Positions 19,301 to 28,358 are shown, counted from the first letter of the stretch. The stretch is DNA of 64,000 bases from 0-14-0-80-60-11 sp049322355 (GCA_049322355.1 JBMORG010000011.1:124001-188000); one strand, 5' to 3'. The notes: generated by a model not told the origin, from the letters alone. Numbers and translations: made by a program.

Positions 19301-21438
19301 GTATATTTGAACGATCGGTCTTTGACGAAAATCACATCTTGGGCGTTCTCGATGATGGCCCGGAGACGGGCTTCACTCTCCCGCATGGCTTCTTGGGCTT
19401 GGTAAAGGGCGGTGACGTCCGTGAGGGCGCTCACCACTCCGCCGAGCCCGCCGGAACTGTCGCTAAAGGCAGCTTTATGACACACTACCCGGCGCGACCT
19501 GCCATTCGCCGCCGGCAGCCGCAACTCTTGTAAGATCTTGGTCTCCGGATGTTCCAAGGCCTCTCTTACCATCTCTTCAAATTTCCCTGCTACCTCCCCG
19601 GGGAAGAGATCGTACATGATCTTTCCCGGAATCTCTTGCTGGGACATTTCCACAAATTCTGCAAAAGCCTTATTGCACCCTAAGATAATGCCTCGATCAT
19701 CTTGATAACAAACCGGATTCGGGATGGTTTCAAGGAGATGCCGGATAAAGTGTAAATACCCTGCCGTGGCCTCTTCCAGGTGCTTGCGGGCCGTGATATC
19801 CTCCTGCACGCAGACCCAAAATTTCTTTCCCGGCAGTTCCAGGGTGCTAACCCGGGCATAGGTGATGAAAGGTGTTCCGGACTTGGTGCGATTCCGCACT
19901 TCTCCCAGCCAGATTCCTTCTCTTTGCAAGTGGTCGATGACTTCCCTGACAAACCGTTCATTCTCCGCCGGGGGCAAATCGTTCAAGACCGTCACTGGCT
20001 GGCCCGTTAACTCCCCCTCCTGATACTCGAACAAGGCATAGGCCGCGGGGTTGGCAGAAACGATGTAACCATCTTCGGAGACCACGGTGACTGCTTCCGC
20101 CATGCTCTCCAAAACCAGGGCCTGGGTTTTGAGGGATTCCCCTTCCTGCTTGCGGGCGGTGACGTCCCGGAAAATTCCCGCCAGGAACAATTTTCCCTTT
20201 TTAAAATAAGGGGAAGCAGAGATATCCACATAGAAGATGCTGCCGTCTTTTCTCAACATGGGAATATTCGGGGCAACGCCGAGATCTCCGCTTGCGTGTC
20301 GGCCTAAGCCGTTCAGAACGTAGGGCAGACTGTCAGGCGGGTGGACATCCCTGACCCCCAGGCTCTGCAACTCTTCCCGGGTGTAGCCCAACATTTGGGC
20401 AATCATCGGGTTGGCCAGGTGAAACCTCTTAGTTTCCAGGTCGACGATTAAGATACCGTCGGTGGCGTTGTCGAAGATGCTGCGGAATTGCTGCTCGGCT
20501 TCCCGCTGCTCTTCCTCTGCCCGCCGGCGTGCCGTTATGTCTAACAAAGTTCCCATAATGGCCGGACGTCCACGGTATTCTATCCGGCGGCCTAAAAACT
20601 CGAGATGAATAATGGACCCATCTCGGCGCACGCCCCGGGCGGTATAATGGGCTTCCTCAACTTCACCCTCCAGTCTCCGGTGGATTTGTTCGTCCAACAA
20701 GGGATGATCCTCTGGATAAACCAGGTCTCTGGGACTTAAGCGGTTAATGATCTCTTCCGGAGCATACCCGAAAATCTGGGCCATCATGGAATTGGCATAA
20801 CAAAAGATATTGTCCTGGAGCAGATAGATCCCGGCCAGGGACCTTTCGGTCAAGACGCGGTAGAGTTCCTCACTCTCTTTTAGGGCAGTGATTTGATGGA
20901 TACGGTCCGCTGCCACAGTGACCTGGTCAGGCTCATTGACGCTGGGCGAAACCGTGGCTTCAGATACGGCGCGTTCGCGAAACCCGCTCTGCTCCATGGC
21001 CTGGGCCTGCCCGCCAGCCAGGACTGAAAAGATATGACAATCTTCGCAGGGGCGATCCCGGTGATAAAAAAGCTGATAGCATTTCTGCGATTCGGTTACC
21101 TCGTCAGCGTCAACTTCACGTTCCCGCCAGTTACCCATGCCGATTTTGCAGTCTTGGTCCCCGACGCCCAGCTCGGGAATAGCTTTATGGATGCATTTGG
21201 AAAAGAAAGAAGAACGGCTTTCACTAACCAAACCTTCGGGTCTGCTGGAGTCCTGCTCCTGGTGAGGCCCGTCGCCCATGCGGTGATTGCGCAGGGCGGC
21301 AATAGTCTGGGTCATCTCCAGGAAAGCCGGCCCCAACGCCTCCCGGCTTCCGGGCAAGCCACCGGCTTGGGCTCTCAGCACACCAAGACTCCGCTCCAAG
21401 GCATCCAGGTGCTGATTAAATTGCTCACTGTTTGTCAT
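16345..21438 (-). CDS. Giant hybrid histidine kinase: about nine PAS domains, HisKA, HATPase, receiver
   Basis: 1697 aa, no membrane helix seen, so probably cytoplasmic. A Cys-rich N-terminal part (about 85-150; CYQLFYHRDRPCEDCHIF) precedes about nine PAS/PAC units, each introduced by an E(S/A)E-xx-(F/L)R-type linker and each with a Gly-Tyr or Gly-Phe type core. Near residue 1330 follows the dimerisation box LAGGIAHDFNNLL with phospho-His, then an HATPase with NLVINARDAMP, DSGIGM and GKGTGLGLSTVYG. The receiver (ILLVEDEEVLR ... VTDVVMPQMSG ... IQKPFKP) ends the protein. No response regulator is adjacent, so output probably passes through an unlinked partner. Confidence 0.92.
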   Translation of the reverse strand: MTNSEQFNQHLDALERSLGVLRAQAGGLPGSREALGPAFLEMTQTIAALRNHRMGDGPHQEQDSSRPEGLVSESRSSFFSKCIHKAIPELGVGDQDCKIGMGNWREREVDADEVTESQKCYQLFYHRDRPCEDCHIFSVLAGGQAQAMEQSGFRERAVSEATVSPSVNEPDQVTVAADRIHQITALKESEELYRVLTERSLAGIYLLQDNIFCYANSMMAQIFGYAPEEIINRLSPRDLVYPEDHPLLDEQIHRRLEGEVEEAHYTARGVRRDGSIIHLEFLGRRIEYRGRPAIMGTLLDITARRRAEEEQREAEQQFRSIFDNATDGILIVDLETKRFHLANPMIAQMLGYTREELQSLGVRDVHPPDSLPYVLNGLGRHASGDLGVAPNIPMLRKDGSIFYVDISASPYFKKGKLFLAGIFRDVTARKQEGESLKTQALVLESMAEAVTVVSEDGYIVSANPAAYALFEYQEGELTGQPVTVLNDLPPAENERFVREVIDHLQREGIWLGEVRNRTKSGTPFITYARVSTLELPGKKFWVCVQEDITARKHLEEATAGYLHFIRHLLETIPNPVCYQDDRGIILGCNKAFAEFVEMSQQEIPGKIMYDLFPGEVAGKFEEMVREALEHPETKILQELRLPAANGRSRRVVCHKAAFSDSSGGLGGVVSALTDVTALYQAQEAMRESEARLRAIIENAQDVIFVKDRSFKYTLANPAVGKLFNQSADCFLGLDDFDLFEKTEAVRNREEDQRVLNGETMARVNSYTILGKLSMFHMVKVPLRDESGEVTGICGIARDVTALQRAEEALRESEERYRTLFETSPFGTVLLDLDLNVIMANQQGISLFGCDSLEEVKEKKVLDFFAPEDLPRMTESMQNLPETSQVRRLEATLIKKDGTRVSCLMSASLVRDAAGEPQAIISVAQDISDLKRAEQAVRESEARLRAIFEYAPVGITMVDSAGRFLQTNPTYQEIVGFSAEELQEMTWQQLTPPEDLPRNLELQAELLAGQRQTYSLEKRYLRKDGKIVWVSIMLSRLLSAQGDPRVVGTTIDITARKLAEEALRESEQRFRDITENAMEWIWEVDAQGKYTYSSPVVEKLLGYKPEEVLGSHYYDFFSPDQREELKNAAIELLATKQPFRNFLNPNLHKNGETVMLSTSGIPVLDDRGNLVGYRGSDMDITAQKQAEEALRESEQRFRLMAETIQDVLWIAAPPNISKIIYVSPRYEAVWGRTTEELYQSPQSFLEYLHPDDRERVRSEILAYHAGRNPWSIEYRIIKPDGSVRWIQDRGFPVQNDQGNVILYTGVATDITERKVLEQQLLLSQKMEAVGRLAGGIAHDFNNLLMAIAGYGELMQAKVLKDDPLYRYLEDILKATDRAAALTGQLLTFSRKQIVYRQLVDLNQLVLEMDSMLRRLIQEDIEMKIITAPSLGAVEADPGSLNQIIMNLVINARDAMPCGGSIILKTAEVEFDTSRQTKSGMAPPGRYVVLEVSDSGIGMDETIQAHIFEPFFTTKETGKGTGLGLSTVYGIVKQSKGFIDLDSEPGQGSTFTIYLPRLNAVAAPPKMLSKPAKLLGNETILLVEDEEVLRALLAKFLRVHGYKVLEARHGGEALLLCEQHQGPIHLMVTDVVMPQMSGRVLADRLFPLRPEMKVLYMSGYTEDEIVQRGVADLSIAFIQKPFKPVDLARQVHALLHPSG

Positions 21439-21892
21439 ATGTTCCTCAACAATACTGTAAAAGGACCTTGGGGGGCGGAAAGCAGGCTGTCAAATCCCTA
21501 AAAAATAATCGGTTAATATTACCATGAAATGGTTTTTCATTGTTTATAAAAAAAAACTATTTCTAAAGACCGCTCATCCGATGCGACTATGGCCCCAGCC
21601 CGCGATTGTCAAAGCAGTGAGGGGCCAGATAATGCCTGACCCTGGGTTCACCCCCAGCAGTCGACAAAACTCTAGTATTGCATCTCAGATATAAGTTACA
21701 TAACTGCTTTGGCTTTTTCCTTCCCCCTTGATGGGGGGGGTTAGGGTGGGGGTGAAATAACTGCCGGATTATATTGCCTTATTCCCCCTCCCCCCAACCC
21801 CCTCCCACAAGGGAAGGGGGGGGTTAAAGGCCTTGAATTTATAAAAAGAATTTGTGTGACACACTACTAGCGCCGTTGGGTGGCGCCGATTG
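21439..21892. other. Intergenic gap containing a G/C-tract repeat
   Basis: About 450 bp upstream of the kinase gene. The only conspicuous feature is the repeat at 21722-21823; no gene seen. Confidence 0.5.
21722..21823. repeat. Dispersed G/C-tract inverted repeat
   Basis: The left part, CCCCCTTGATGGGGG followed by GGGTTAGGGTGGGGG, is mirrored by a C-rich right part ending CACAAGGGAAGGGGG, so the unit can fold on itself. A near-identical left unit occurs inside the mtaB reading frame at about 56115-56154, which marks it as a mobile or proliferating short element. Confidence 0.7.
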
Positions 21893-22327
21893 TCATGATT
21901 TTGGAAATTCCAGGGGTGTGTCCTTGCGGTAGGCCAGCGCCTGGCAGGAAGCGATGCGGCCGCCTTTGGGGTCGGTCACTTCAATGAAATAGGTGGCGGT
22001 CCGGCGGCCGATGTGGAGTTCTCGGGTCGTGGCGGTAAGGCGCTCCCCCATCTTGGGAGCGGCATGGAAAGTAAGGTTCATATTTAAGGCCACGGCTACA
22101 GTGCCATGGCCGTTCACCGCGGCCTGGAAGGCCTCGTCAATCAGGGCAAAGATAGCCGAACCGTGTACCATCTCCAGGATATTGGCCATCTGCGGTCGGC
22201 ATAACATGGATACTCTGGCCCTGCCGGGACCCACTTCTTCCAGTTCCAACTGCCAGAATTTGCTAATTTCCTGGGCTGCCACCCGCTCCTTAAATGCCTT
22301 CAGAAAGGTTTCGTCAGGTTTGGTCAT
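21893..22327 (-). CDS. PaaI-type hotdog thioesterase
   Basis: 144 aa. The hotdog-fold pattern ANILEMVHGSAIFALIDEAFQAA gives the central helix with the conserved HG and the catalytic acidic residue (Asp/Glu in IDEAF). LNMNLTFHAAPKMGERL forms the following strands. Such enzymes hydrolyse acyl- or phenylacetyl-CoA thioesters. The substrate is not readable. ATG 22327 is preceded by CAGGGAGAG. It is adjacent to envelope genes on the same strand but separated by a 140-bp repeat region. Confidence 0.82.
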   Translation of the reverse strand: MTKPDETFLKAFKERVAAQEISKFWQLELEEVGPGRARVSMLCRPQMANILEMVHGSAIFALIDEAFQAAVNGHGTVAVALNMNLTFHAAPKMGERLTATTRELHIGRRTATYFIEVTDPKGGRIASCQALAYRKDTPLEFPKS

Positions 22328-22348
22328 TTTCTCTCCCTGAAAAGATGG

Positions 22349-22463
22349 TTTTCGGTTTTCAGTTTTCAGTTTTCGGTTTTTTCATATAGAAACCTGCGGC
22401 TGCCTGATTGTCTTTTCACTGCCTTTGGCTTAAAGCCGAAAGCTGATAGCTGATAGCTAATTA
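22349..22463. repeat. Cluster of short TTTTC(A/G)G and GAAAGCTGAT repeats
   Basis: TTTTCGGTTTTCAGTTTTCAG (part) at about 22349-22382 is followed by CCGAAAGCTGATAGCTGATAG at about 22434-22454. Related motifs recur at 31219-31290, 32966-32985 and, inverted, at 55721-55752. They are simple dispersed intergenic repeats of this genome. Confidence 0.6.
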
Positions 22464-22471
22464 CTAACCGC

Positions 22472-23320
22472 TCACTCATAAATCTCCGGAAACTGGTTCT
22501 TCCAGCGGCGGTGCAGCCAAAGCCACTGGGCCGGTTCACCTCGTATCCAGGCTTCGATGACCCGGTTTTGGAGTTCCAGATGGCGTTGGATATCGGCCTG
22601 GGGATCGGAGGTCTTTTCAATGGGCAGCGGCGGCAGGATCACCAGAAGATGACGTCCGTCCGGCAAACGGCGGGACAGGGTGGGCAGGACCGGGACCCCC
22701 CGGCGGGCCAGGAGGGCAGCCACTGGGGTGGTGCGGGCCGGCTTGCCGAAAAAATCCACCAGCAGGCCCCCCTCGGTGGTGGTGTTCTGGTCGATGACAA
22801 TCCCCACCGATTGTTTTTGCTGCAAGTGGCGCATGATCTCTTTCAGGCCCCTCTGCTTGGCCACCATGGAGTTGCCGCCCCGTTCCCTGAGATACCGGGC
22901 CAACCGCGCCGCCCAGGGGTGGTCCAGTTCCCGGCCCACCACCACCACGGGCCTGATTTTAAGCCCATAGCCCATCACGGTGTACTCCCAGTTGCCGGCA
23001 TGGGCAGTGATGGCTACCACCCCCCGCCCCTGGGTCAGGGCCGCCTCCCCGTGCTCCGCCCCCACAATGACCACTTTCCGGCGGATAACCGCCAGGGGGG
23101 CCAAAAGCAGTTCCAGGGTTTCCCAGACAAAACGCACGAAATGGCAGAAAACCTGGCGGGCCAGGCGTTCCCGCTCCAGCGGGCTGAGGGTCGAACCATA
23201 GGCAAACTCCAGGTTGGCCAGGGTGATGCGCCGGTGCCGCCGGTCCAGGCGGTACCAGAGAGCGGCCAGACTCCGGACCAACCAGTTACCGCAATGGCTC
23301 ATGGTTTGCCTGAAGGTCAC
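22472..23320 (-). CDS. LpxL/HtrB-family lysophospholipid (lipid A) acyltransferase
   Basis: 282 aa from a GTG at 23320; the ATG at 23302 is an alternative. The family signature HAGNWE (H-x4-E catalytic dyad) is followed by a conserved VGIVIDQN and the C-terminal QWLWLHRRWK. These inner-membrane enzymes add secondary acyl chains to lipid A. It is the first of a minus-strand envelope group read together with the membrane protein and glycosyltransferases upstream. Consistent with lpxC elsewhere in the window. Confidence 0.88.
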   Translation of the reverse strand: MTFRQTMSHCGNWLVRSLAALWYRLDRRHRRITLANLEFAYGSTLSPLERERLARQVFCHFVRFVWETLELLLAPLAVIRRKVVIVGAEHGEAALTQGRGVVAITAHAGNWEYTVMGYGLKIRPVVVVGRELDHPWAARLARYLRERGGNSMVAKQRGLKEIMRHLQQKQSVGIVIDQNTTTEGGLLVDFFGKPARTTPVAALLARRGVPVLPTLSRRLPDGRHLLVILPPLPIEKTSDPQADIQRHLELQNRVIEAWIRGEPAQWLWLHRRWKNQFPEIYE

Positions 23321-23365
23321 GGAATATCAGCCGCTTTTCAACTGCCGCATTGTCTGGTAACGCCA

Positions 23366-24142
23366 TCAAGTCCGGCTCCTGGGCAAGAGGATATCCGTAT
23401 CCGGAATGGCAGAGGCCCGAATTTGGCGCGGTGCTCCCGCTCGGCTCCCCTGCCGGCCGTAAATCCGCACCGCTTCTTCGCCCACCAGGTCGGCAATCCG
23501 GGCCATCAGGAGGCGGATGGCTACCTCTTTACCGCCGTGGTAGGCCGCCTTGCGCCCCCAGTGCCAGGGATTAGCGTAATTAAAGGCGGTCCAGCCCCAT
23601 TGCGCCACTTTGTCCAGGCGGTATCGCTTGATGAAAGCTAGGCCCCAATGGCCCTTGATATTTTGATACATCTCATGATAGCGCACCACCGTTTTCAACT
23701 CCACATCCTTGAAAGGGCGCATGGGCACAGTTTCCAGCCAGGCGGCCAGCCTGGCGCCCACCCGGTTGTGCAGGGCCACCAGGTCTGCCAGGGAGGCTTT
23801 CAGTTCCGGCCGGTCTTCTTCGGGATAATAGACCTGGGCAATCTCCCGGATTAGACTGACGGCCATGTCATTGATGGTCTTGAAGGAGATGGTAGTCCCC
23901 GGCCAACATTTTAACAGGTAACGCCGCCGGTAGCTGCGGATGAGTTCCAGGGCCGCCTGGTCTTCTGGCCGGAAATTCTGTAAATTCAACCTGACTTCAT
24001 CTGCAGCCCCCTCTTCCCGCATCAAGGCATGGATAACCTGGTGCCTGGTCCAAAGACGTACTATGAGCAGGGACGCCCCCCAAACCACCAGCAGCGCGCC
24101 GATGATGATAAATAGCCAGTGATATTCCAAGTAAATATTCAT
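23366..24142 (-). CDS. Membrane-anchored protein of unknown function
   Basis: 258 aa with one N-terminal helix (LFIIIGALLVVWGASLLIV) and a soluble, Arg/Tyr-rich remainder containing YHEMYQNIKGHWGLAF and WHWGRKAAYHGGKE. No known family recognised. It lies 45 nt upstream of the LpxL-like gene and 82 nt downstream of a glycosyltransferase gene, all on the minus strand, so an envelope-related role is plausible by context only. Confidence 0.6.
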   Translation of the reverse strand: MNIYLEYHWLFIIIGALLVVWGASLLIVRLWTRHQVIHALMREEGAADEVRLNLQNFRPEDQAALELIRSYRRRYLLKCWPGTTISFKTINDMAVSLIREIAQVYYPEEDRPELKASLADLVALHNRVGARLAAWLETVPMRPFKDVELKTVVRYHEMYQNIKGHWGLAFIKRYRLDKVAQWGWTAFNYANPWHWGRKAAYHGGKEVAIRLLMARIADLVGEEAVRIYGRQGSRAGAPRQIRASAIPDTDILLPRSRT

Positions 24143-24224
24143 GCCGGTGAGAATGAGGGTCTAGCATTCACGGACATAAAAGCCGGTCGAAGGTCGCGCC
24201 GGCCTGGCTAGGCTGAGTTTATCC

Positions 24225-25367
24225 CTACCTTGCCTTAACCCTGCGATTCTGCAAAACTTCGTAAACCGCCTCAACTTCAACAGCCATTTGTTCCATGGAA
24301 AAACGTTCCACCACCAGTTGTCGGCCCCGGTGCCCCAGTTCCCGGCGATAGTCCTGATCGACCAGCAGTCGGTACATGACCTGGGCCAAAGCATGGGGGT
24401 CCCGGGGGGGCACCAGCAAGCCGGTTTCGCCTTCGATGATTGCTTCCGGAATGCCGCCCACCGTAGTACCTACCACAGGCCGGGCCATGGCCAGGGCCTG
24501 GAGCAGGGACTGGGGCACCCCTTCGTTGGCGTATGAGGCCAGAACCACCACGTCCATCAGGGCAAACCACGGCGCCACCTGATCCCGGAAGCCCGCCAGG
24601 CGCACCCAAGGCTGCAGGCCCAATTGAGCGATTTTCTCTTCAATCACCCCCCGGTAAGGCCCCTCTCCCACTAAAAGGAGATATGCCCGGACGCCATCGA
24701 CAATGAGCTTGTGAAAGGCCTCCAAGAGGTAAAGGTGGCCTTTCCAGGAGCGCAGTACTGCAACGCTGCCAAAGACAAAGGCATTAGCGGGAATATTGAT
24801 CTGGGCCAGCAACTCCCGGTTTTTTTCCTGGGGGATAAACTCCTTCAGTTCCACCCCGGTGGGGATGGAAAAGATGCGCCGGGCCGGCACCCCTAGGCGC
24901 TCCATAATCAGCGTCTTGGTTACCTCCCCGGTGGTGATAATGGCGGCAGGGTTTCGGTAGAGCCAACGGGTAGGCCAGTTGTTTTTGATCCTGGTAGACA
25001 GATGCCGGGTTCGCACCAGCAATGGCCGGCTCCTGAGGCTCCGCCAGGCTAGGGAACTCACCCAGGAATCCAGAGAACTGTGGGTGTTCAAGATGTCTGG
25101 GTGCTCCGCCTCTAAAAGCCGTCGCAGGGTTAACCAAGCAGTAAAATTGTGGTGTATGCCCCCAAAGGTTATGGGCGTAACTTTAAAGCCGTGCTGGCGG
25201 GCCCGGCGGGACAGCTCGCCCCGCCAGTCGCAGGCAAACGCCAGCCGATGCCCCCGCTGGCGCATGGCCAGGGCTTCCACCAGGATGCGGCGCTCCTGTC
25301 CCCCCCACCCCAAGGAGGCTTCAGTGTGCAGAATAGACAATGACTTGGTTATTGACTTGACAGGCAT
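24225..25367 (-). CDS. GT4-family glycosyltransferase
   Basis: 380 aa. The N-terminus SILHTEASLGWGGQERRI is a typical GT-B opening with the GG loop. C-terminal motifs SYANEGVPQSLLQALAMARPVV and GETGLLVPP carry the conserved E-x7-E donor-binding pattern. It is likely to add a sugar to lipopolysaccharide core or an exopolysaccharide. Only 3 nt separate it from the preceding glycosyltransferase, so the two are surely co-transcribed. Confidence 0.85.
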   Translation of the reverse strand: MPVKSITKSLSILHTEASLGWGGQERRILVEALAMRQRGHRLAFACDWRGELSRRARQHGFKVTPITFGGIHHNFTAWLTLRRLLEAEHPDILNTHSSLDSWVSSLAWRSLRSRPLLVRTRHLSTRIKNNWPTRWLYRNPAAIITTGEVTKTLIMERLGVPARRIFSIPTGVELKEFIPQEKNRELLAQINIPANAFVFGSVAVLRSWKGHLYLLEAFHKLIVDGVRAYLLLVGEGPYRGVIEEKIAQLGLQPWVRLAGFRDQVAPWFALMDVVVLASYANEGVPQSLLQALAMARPVVGTTVGGIPEAIIEGETGLLVPPRDPHALAQVMYRLLVDQDYRRELGHRGRQLVVERFSMEQMAVEVEAVYEVLQNRRVKAR

Positions 25368-25370
25368 AAT

Positions 25371-26564
25371 TTATCTTATCTTGTCAACGGCAGACTTTCC
25401 AGCCCTATCAGCCAAAGACCCGGCATGACGCCCCCCAAGGTCCAGATAAAGTTCTTCCAGACGCCTCAGCATGGCCTCCAGGGAATATTGCGCCTGCACA
25501 GTGCGGCGAGCCGCGGCTCCCAGGCGCTGCCGCTCTTCGGGATGCGACGCGAGTTCCAGGATTGCCTGGGCCAGGGCCTGGGGATCCCCGGGGGGCACCA
25601 GACGGCCGTTGACGCCATCCACTACGGCCTCCAGCGAGCCGCTTACCCGGGTGGCTACTACAGGTAAACCCGCACCCATGGCTTTCAACAAGGCCAGGGA
25701 AAGGCCTTCCCACAGAGAAGGCTGCACGAAAAGATCCAAGGCGCGATAAATTTCCGGCAAATCCCGGCGAGTGCCAAGAAACCTCACCGTGTCCTGAAGT
25801 CCCAAGGCCTGGACTTGGCGTTTCAACTCTTCCTGCCGACGGCCCTCACCCACCAGCAGCATGACCAGGTTAGGAATTTTCCGGCGCACCTCCGGTAAGG
25901 CCGACAGCAAATGAGCATGGCCTTTTTGGTCCTCCAGCCGGCCCACGGTCCCGACGATCAGGCCTTTTACTCCCAAACGTTCACGGGCCGCTTCCCGTGT
26001 TAAGGGGATGTCCAATTCAGCCAGGGGAATGCCGTAGGGCATAAGCAGCAGGCGGGAGGCGGGTACCCCGTCGTACCGCCGCACGTCCTGCCAAACCTGG
26101 GGGCTCCCCACCAGAACCCAGTCCGAAGTCCACCCTAAGAGAAAGTTCCACAGTCTGCGGTGGAACTTAACCCGGGTATAGGAATTGTGGACCGCGGCCA
26201 GTTTCCCGGCCAATCCCAGTCCCAATGCCCCCAAGCGGCCATAAAGATTAGGATGGTAAAGGTGGGTATGGAGAATGTCCGGACGGTGGGTTATCAAGAA
26301 GCGCCGGACTTCTCTGGTCACTCGCCAGACGGAACTGCGCTTGATATCCAGTCCCAAACTGGCCACCTCGTGACCCTGGGCCTGAAGTTCACAACCCACG
26401 GGCCCAGGAGGCCCGAGAGTGGCGACGGCGGCGGAGAAACGCTGGGGATCAAGACCCCGAATGATTGCAGCCACCAAATCCTCTGCGCCACCCACCGGCA
26501 TGGTCACCAAAAGATGGAGGACTTTTAGGCGTCTGTCCGCAAAGGGCGCAGCCGGTAAATTCAA
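25371..26564 (-). CDS. GT4-family glycosyltransferase
   Basis: 397 aa from a TTG at 26564. The N-terminus KVLHLLVTMPVGGAEDLVAA gives the GT-B GG loop; LWEGLSLALLKAMGAGLPVV and GVNGRLVPPGDP form the nucleotide-sugar site. It is the first gene of the four-gene envelope set (GT4, GT4, membrane protein, LpxL-like). Donor and acceptor are unknown. Confidence 0.85.
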   Translation of the reverse strand: MNLPAAPFADRRLKVLHLLVTMPVGGAEDLVAAIIRGLDPQRFSAAVATLGPPGPVGCELQAQGHEVASLGLDIKRSSVWRVTREVRRFLITHRPDILHTHLYHPNLYGRLGALGLGLAGKLAAVHNSYTRVKFHRRLWNFLLGWTSDWVLVGSPQVWQDVRRYDGVPASRLLLMPYGIPLAELDIPLTREAARERLGVKGLIVGTVGRLEDQKGHAHLLSALPEVRRKIPNLVMLLVGEGRRQEELKRQVQALGLQDTVRFLGTRRDLPEIYRALDLFVQPSLWEGLSLALLKAMGAGLPVVATRVSGSLEAVVDGVNGRLVPPGDPQALAQAILELASHPEERQRLGAAARRTVQAQYSLEAMLRRLEELYLDLGGRHAGSLADRAGKSAVDKIR

Positions 26565-26983
26565 GCCCTAATTTTCCCCCTCAGTTAACCGGGATCGCAA
26601 CAATGACGAACTCCTTTTGCTTTTCCACGCCCCCGCGCCACTTATGGAACAGGAGGGCAGTCGGCCTGGTCCCATTTGCCCTGCTCCATCGGGCGGGAAA
26701 ACCTTTTGCTATTATACCAGAATCCCGATGGATATGAATACCTTCCCCACACCGGAAGCCCTCGACTTTGCTAAATATGAGGATGCGGTTTGGTTCAACC
26801 GCCAGGTTTTCATTCACAATGTTAGAAGACCTCAATCCTTTGAAAAAAGCCTTTGCATGATCCTGAGGATTTATTTCCTCAGGAAATGGTCCAGTCGATT
26901 TGTACTTGAGGTTATAGAAATTTGCCGCCCCGGGGCTTGACAGCCAGCCATGGTTTTGTTAACTATTCAAGAGAACTGCACGT
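26565..26983. other. Intergenic gap before tRNA-Ala
   Basis: About 420 bp. Overlapping reading frames of 84-107 codons exist on both strands but show no family features, so I regard them as non-coding. The region should hold promoters for the glycosyltransferase operon (minus) and tRNA-Ala (plus). Confidence 0.45.
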
Positions 26984-27059
26984 GGGGCTGTAGCTCAGCT
27001 GGAAGAGCACTTGAATGGCATTCAAGGGGTCAGGGGTTCAAATCCCCTCAGCTCCACCA
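26984..27059 (+). tRNA. tRNA-Ala (GGC)
   Basis: Full cloverleaf: acceptor GGGGCTG/CAGCTCC with one G-U pair, D arm GCTC/GAGC, anticodon arm CTTGA/TCAAG with loop ATGGCAT (anticodon GGC), T arm AGGGG/CCCCT with loop TTCAAAT, discriminator A and encoded CCA. Confidence 0.95.
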
Positions 27060-27226
27060 AAGATTTTAAGGGGTTAGCCGATTCGGTTGAACCTCTTTTT
27101 TTATTGCCTGTGCACATCTTGTGCATAGATTCGTTTGAACAATTTTTTGTGGGAGATAAAAAGACAGGGAAAGGCGAAAATTGCCATTGGGGAGGAAAAT
27201 CAAAATCTGTAACTTACTGAAATCAT

Positions 27227-27314
27227 TGGTGCCTGGGGCCGGACTCGAACCGGCACGGAGATAAACTCCGAGGGATTTTAAGTCCCTTGCGTCTACCCGT
27301 TCCGCCACCCAGGC
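27227..27314 (-). tRNA. tRNA-Leu (TAA)
   Basis: Type II tRNA of 88 nt: acceptor GCCTGGG/CCCAGGC, anticodon loop CTTAAAA (anticodon TAA), a long variable arm (CGGAG ... CTCCG) and T loop TTCGAGT. CCA is encoded. Convergent with tRNA-Ala. Confidence 0.95.
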
Positions 27315-27905
27315 ACATTAATCCATTTCAATACGTTATCCCGCTTTGAGCTTATGTAGAGTTTCGGTGTCCATATTGGCGTCCATCATTCCCGATTTTT
27401 TCCACCAAAACTCCTCTCTTCTCACATTATTATGCAGGAAAACGTGCATGGCCTCTTAGTTCAATAGCAGGCATTATACGAAAGTAGCGGAGTTCCTGCA
27501 ACCGCCCTGTAAATAGCCTTGAATCACTTAAACAAAGCCTGGTAAGCCTTTTCTGATTCCCCGGTGGGACTCAGTGCTCGGCTGTTGTTTATCCTCCTGA
27601 GTGAAAATATGTCGTAGCGACAGAAGGTTAGCCTCGCCTTTGTGGGGTGTGCCATCCTGGGACGTCAGAAATATTTCAGAGAAAAAACATTTAGTTAAGC
27701 GGAAATTCATATCAATGTGGACTTTCTTGGATAAATGGATGGTCTACTCTTGATTCTGGAGAAATAGAGATTAACTATTCGAAAGTACCTTCTAATGTAA
27801 TGGCATGGAGGGGTTTATTGCAGCGGCTCAAGCGACTTTATCGCGCTGGGCCAACCAATCCATGCAGTAAACATCATCACAAACAATTTTTCAAGGAGGT
27901 TATCA
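27315..27905. other. Gene-poor gap
   Basis: About 590 bp between tRNA-Leu and the exported protein gene. A 60-codon minus-strand frame has no recognisable features. Nothing else stands out. Confidence 0.45.
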
Positions 27906-28358
27906 ATGATCAACAGGCGCAAAGTTTTCCTTCTAATGCTGGCTGCCCTGTGTGTGGTCGCCGTAGTGCAGGTGGGAGCCCAGCAGCAGGAAAAACCGCT
28001 TTACCCCGTGGGCTCGATAAAATTCGAGTCCACCTCCATTGCCGCAGGTGTCGGGGTAAGTTGGGGTAACGGGACTTTTTCTTTTGAGGGAAAGCAGTAT
28101 CCCATCAGCATCCAGGGGCTGGGGCTGGCCGCAGTGGGCATTGCCAAAGTCAACGCGGTTGGAGATGTGTTCAACCTCAAGAATGCTTCGGATGTGGCCG
28201 GTACTTATATGGGAATTTCCGGCGGCATTGCCATTGCGGGAGGTCCTAAAGGGATTCTGGCCAGGAACCAGAAGGGAGTAGTCCTTGATTTGCGGGCCAC
28301 CCAAGAAGGGGTGAGCCTTAACCTGGGGGCCGACGGCTTCACCATCTCCATGCAATAG
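27906..28358 (+). CDS. Exported glycine-rich beta protein, unknown function
   Basis: 150 aa with a strong ribosome binding site (AAGGAGG, 7 nt before ATG). The signal peptide VFLLMLAALCVVAVVQVGAQ probably is cleaved near residue 25. The mature part is rich in Gly, Ala and Val with short alternating strands (GVGVSWGNGTFSFEG, MGISGGIAIAGGPKG, VSLNLGADGFTISM), reminiscent of YSC84/EipA-type lipid-binding beta proteins, though I cannot assign it to them. No cysteine in the mature part. Followed by a GC hairpin at 28369-28399. Confidence 0.7.
   Translation: MINRRKVFLLMLAALCVVAVVQVGAQQQEKPLYPVGSIKFESTSIAAGVGVSWGNGTFSFEGKQYPISIQGLGLAAVGIAKVNAVGDVFNLKNASDVAGTYMGISGGIAIAGGPKGILARNQKGVVLDLRATQEGVSLNLGADGFTISMQ

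Noticed and set aside
22349..22463. CRISPR-like array
   Set aside because: The repeats are only 8-10 nt long with no spacers of constant size and no cas genes.
22511..23641. 376-codon plus-strand frame over the LpxL-like gene
   Set aside because: Runs antisense across two genes and their gap with no recognisable domain.
26581..26940. Overlapping 84- and 107-codon frames on both strands
   Set aside because: Neither shows a domain or a good start; composition fits non-coding DNA.
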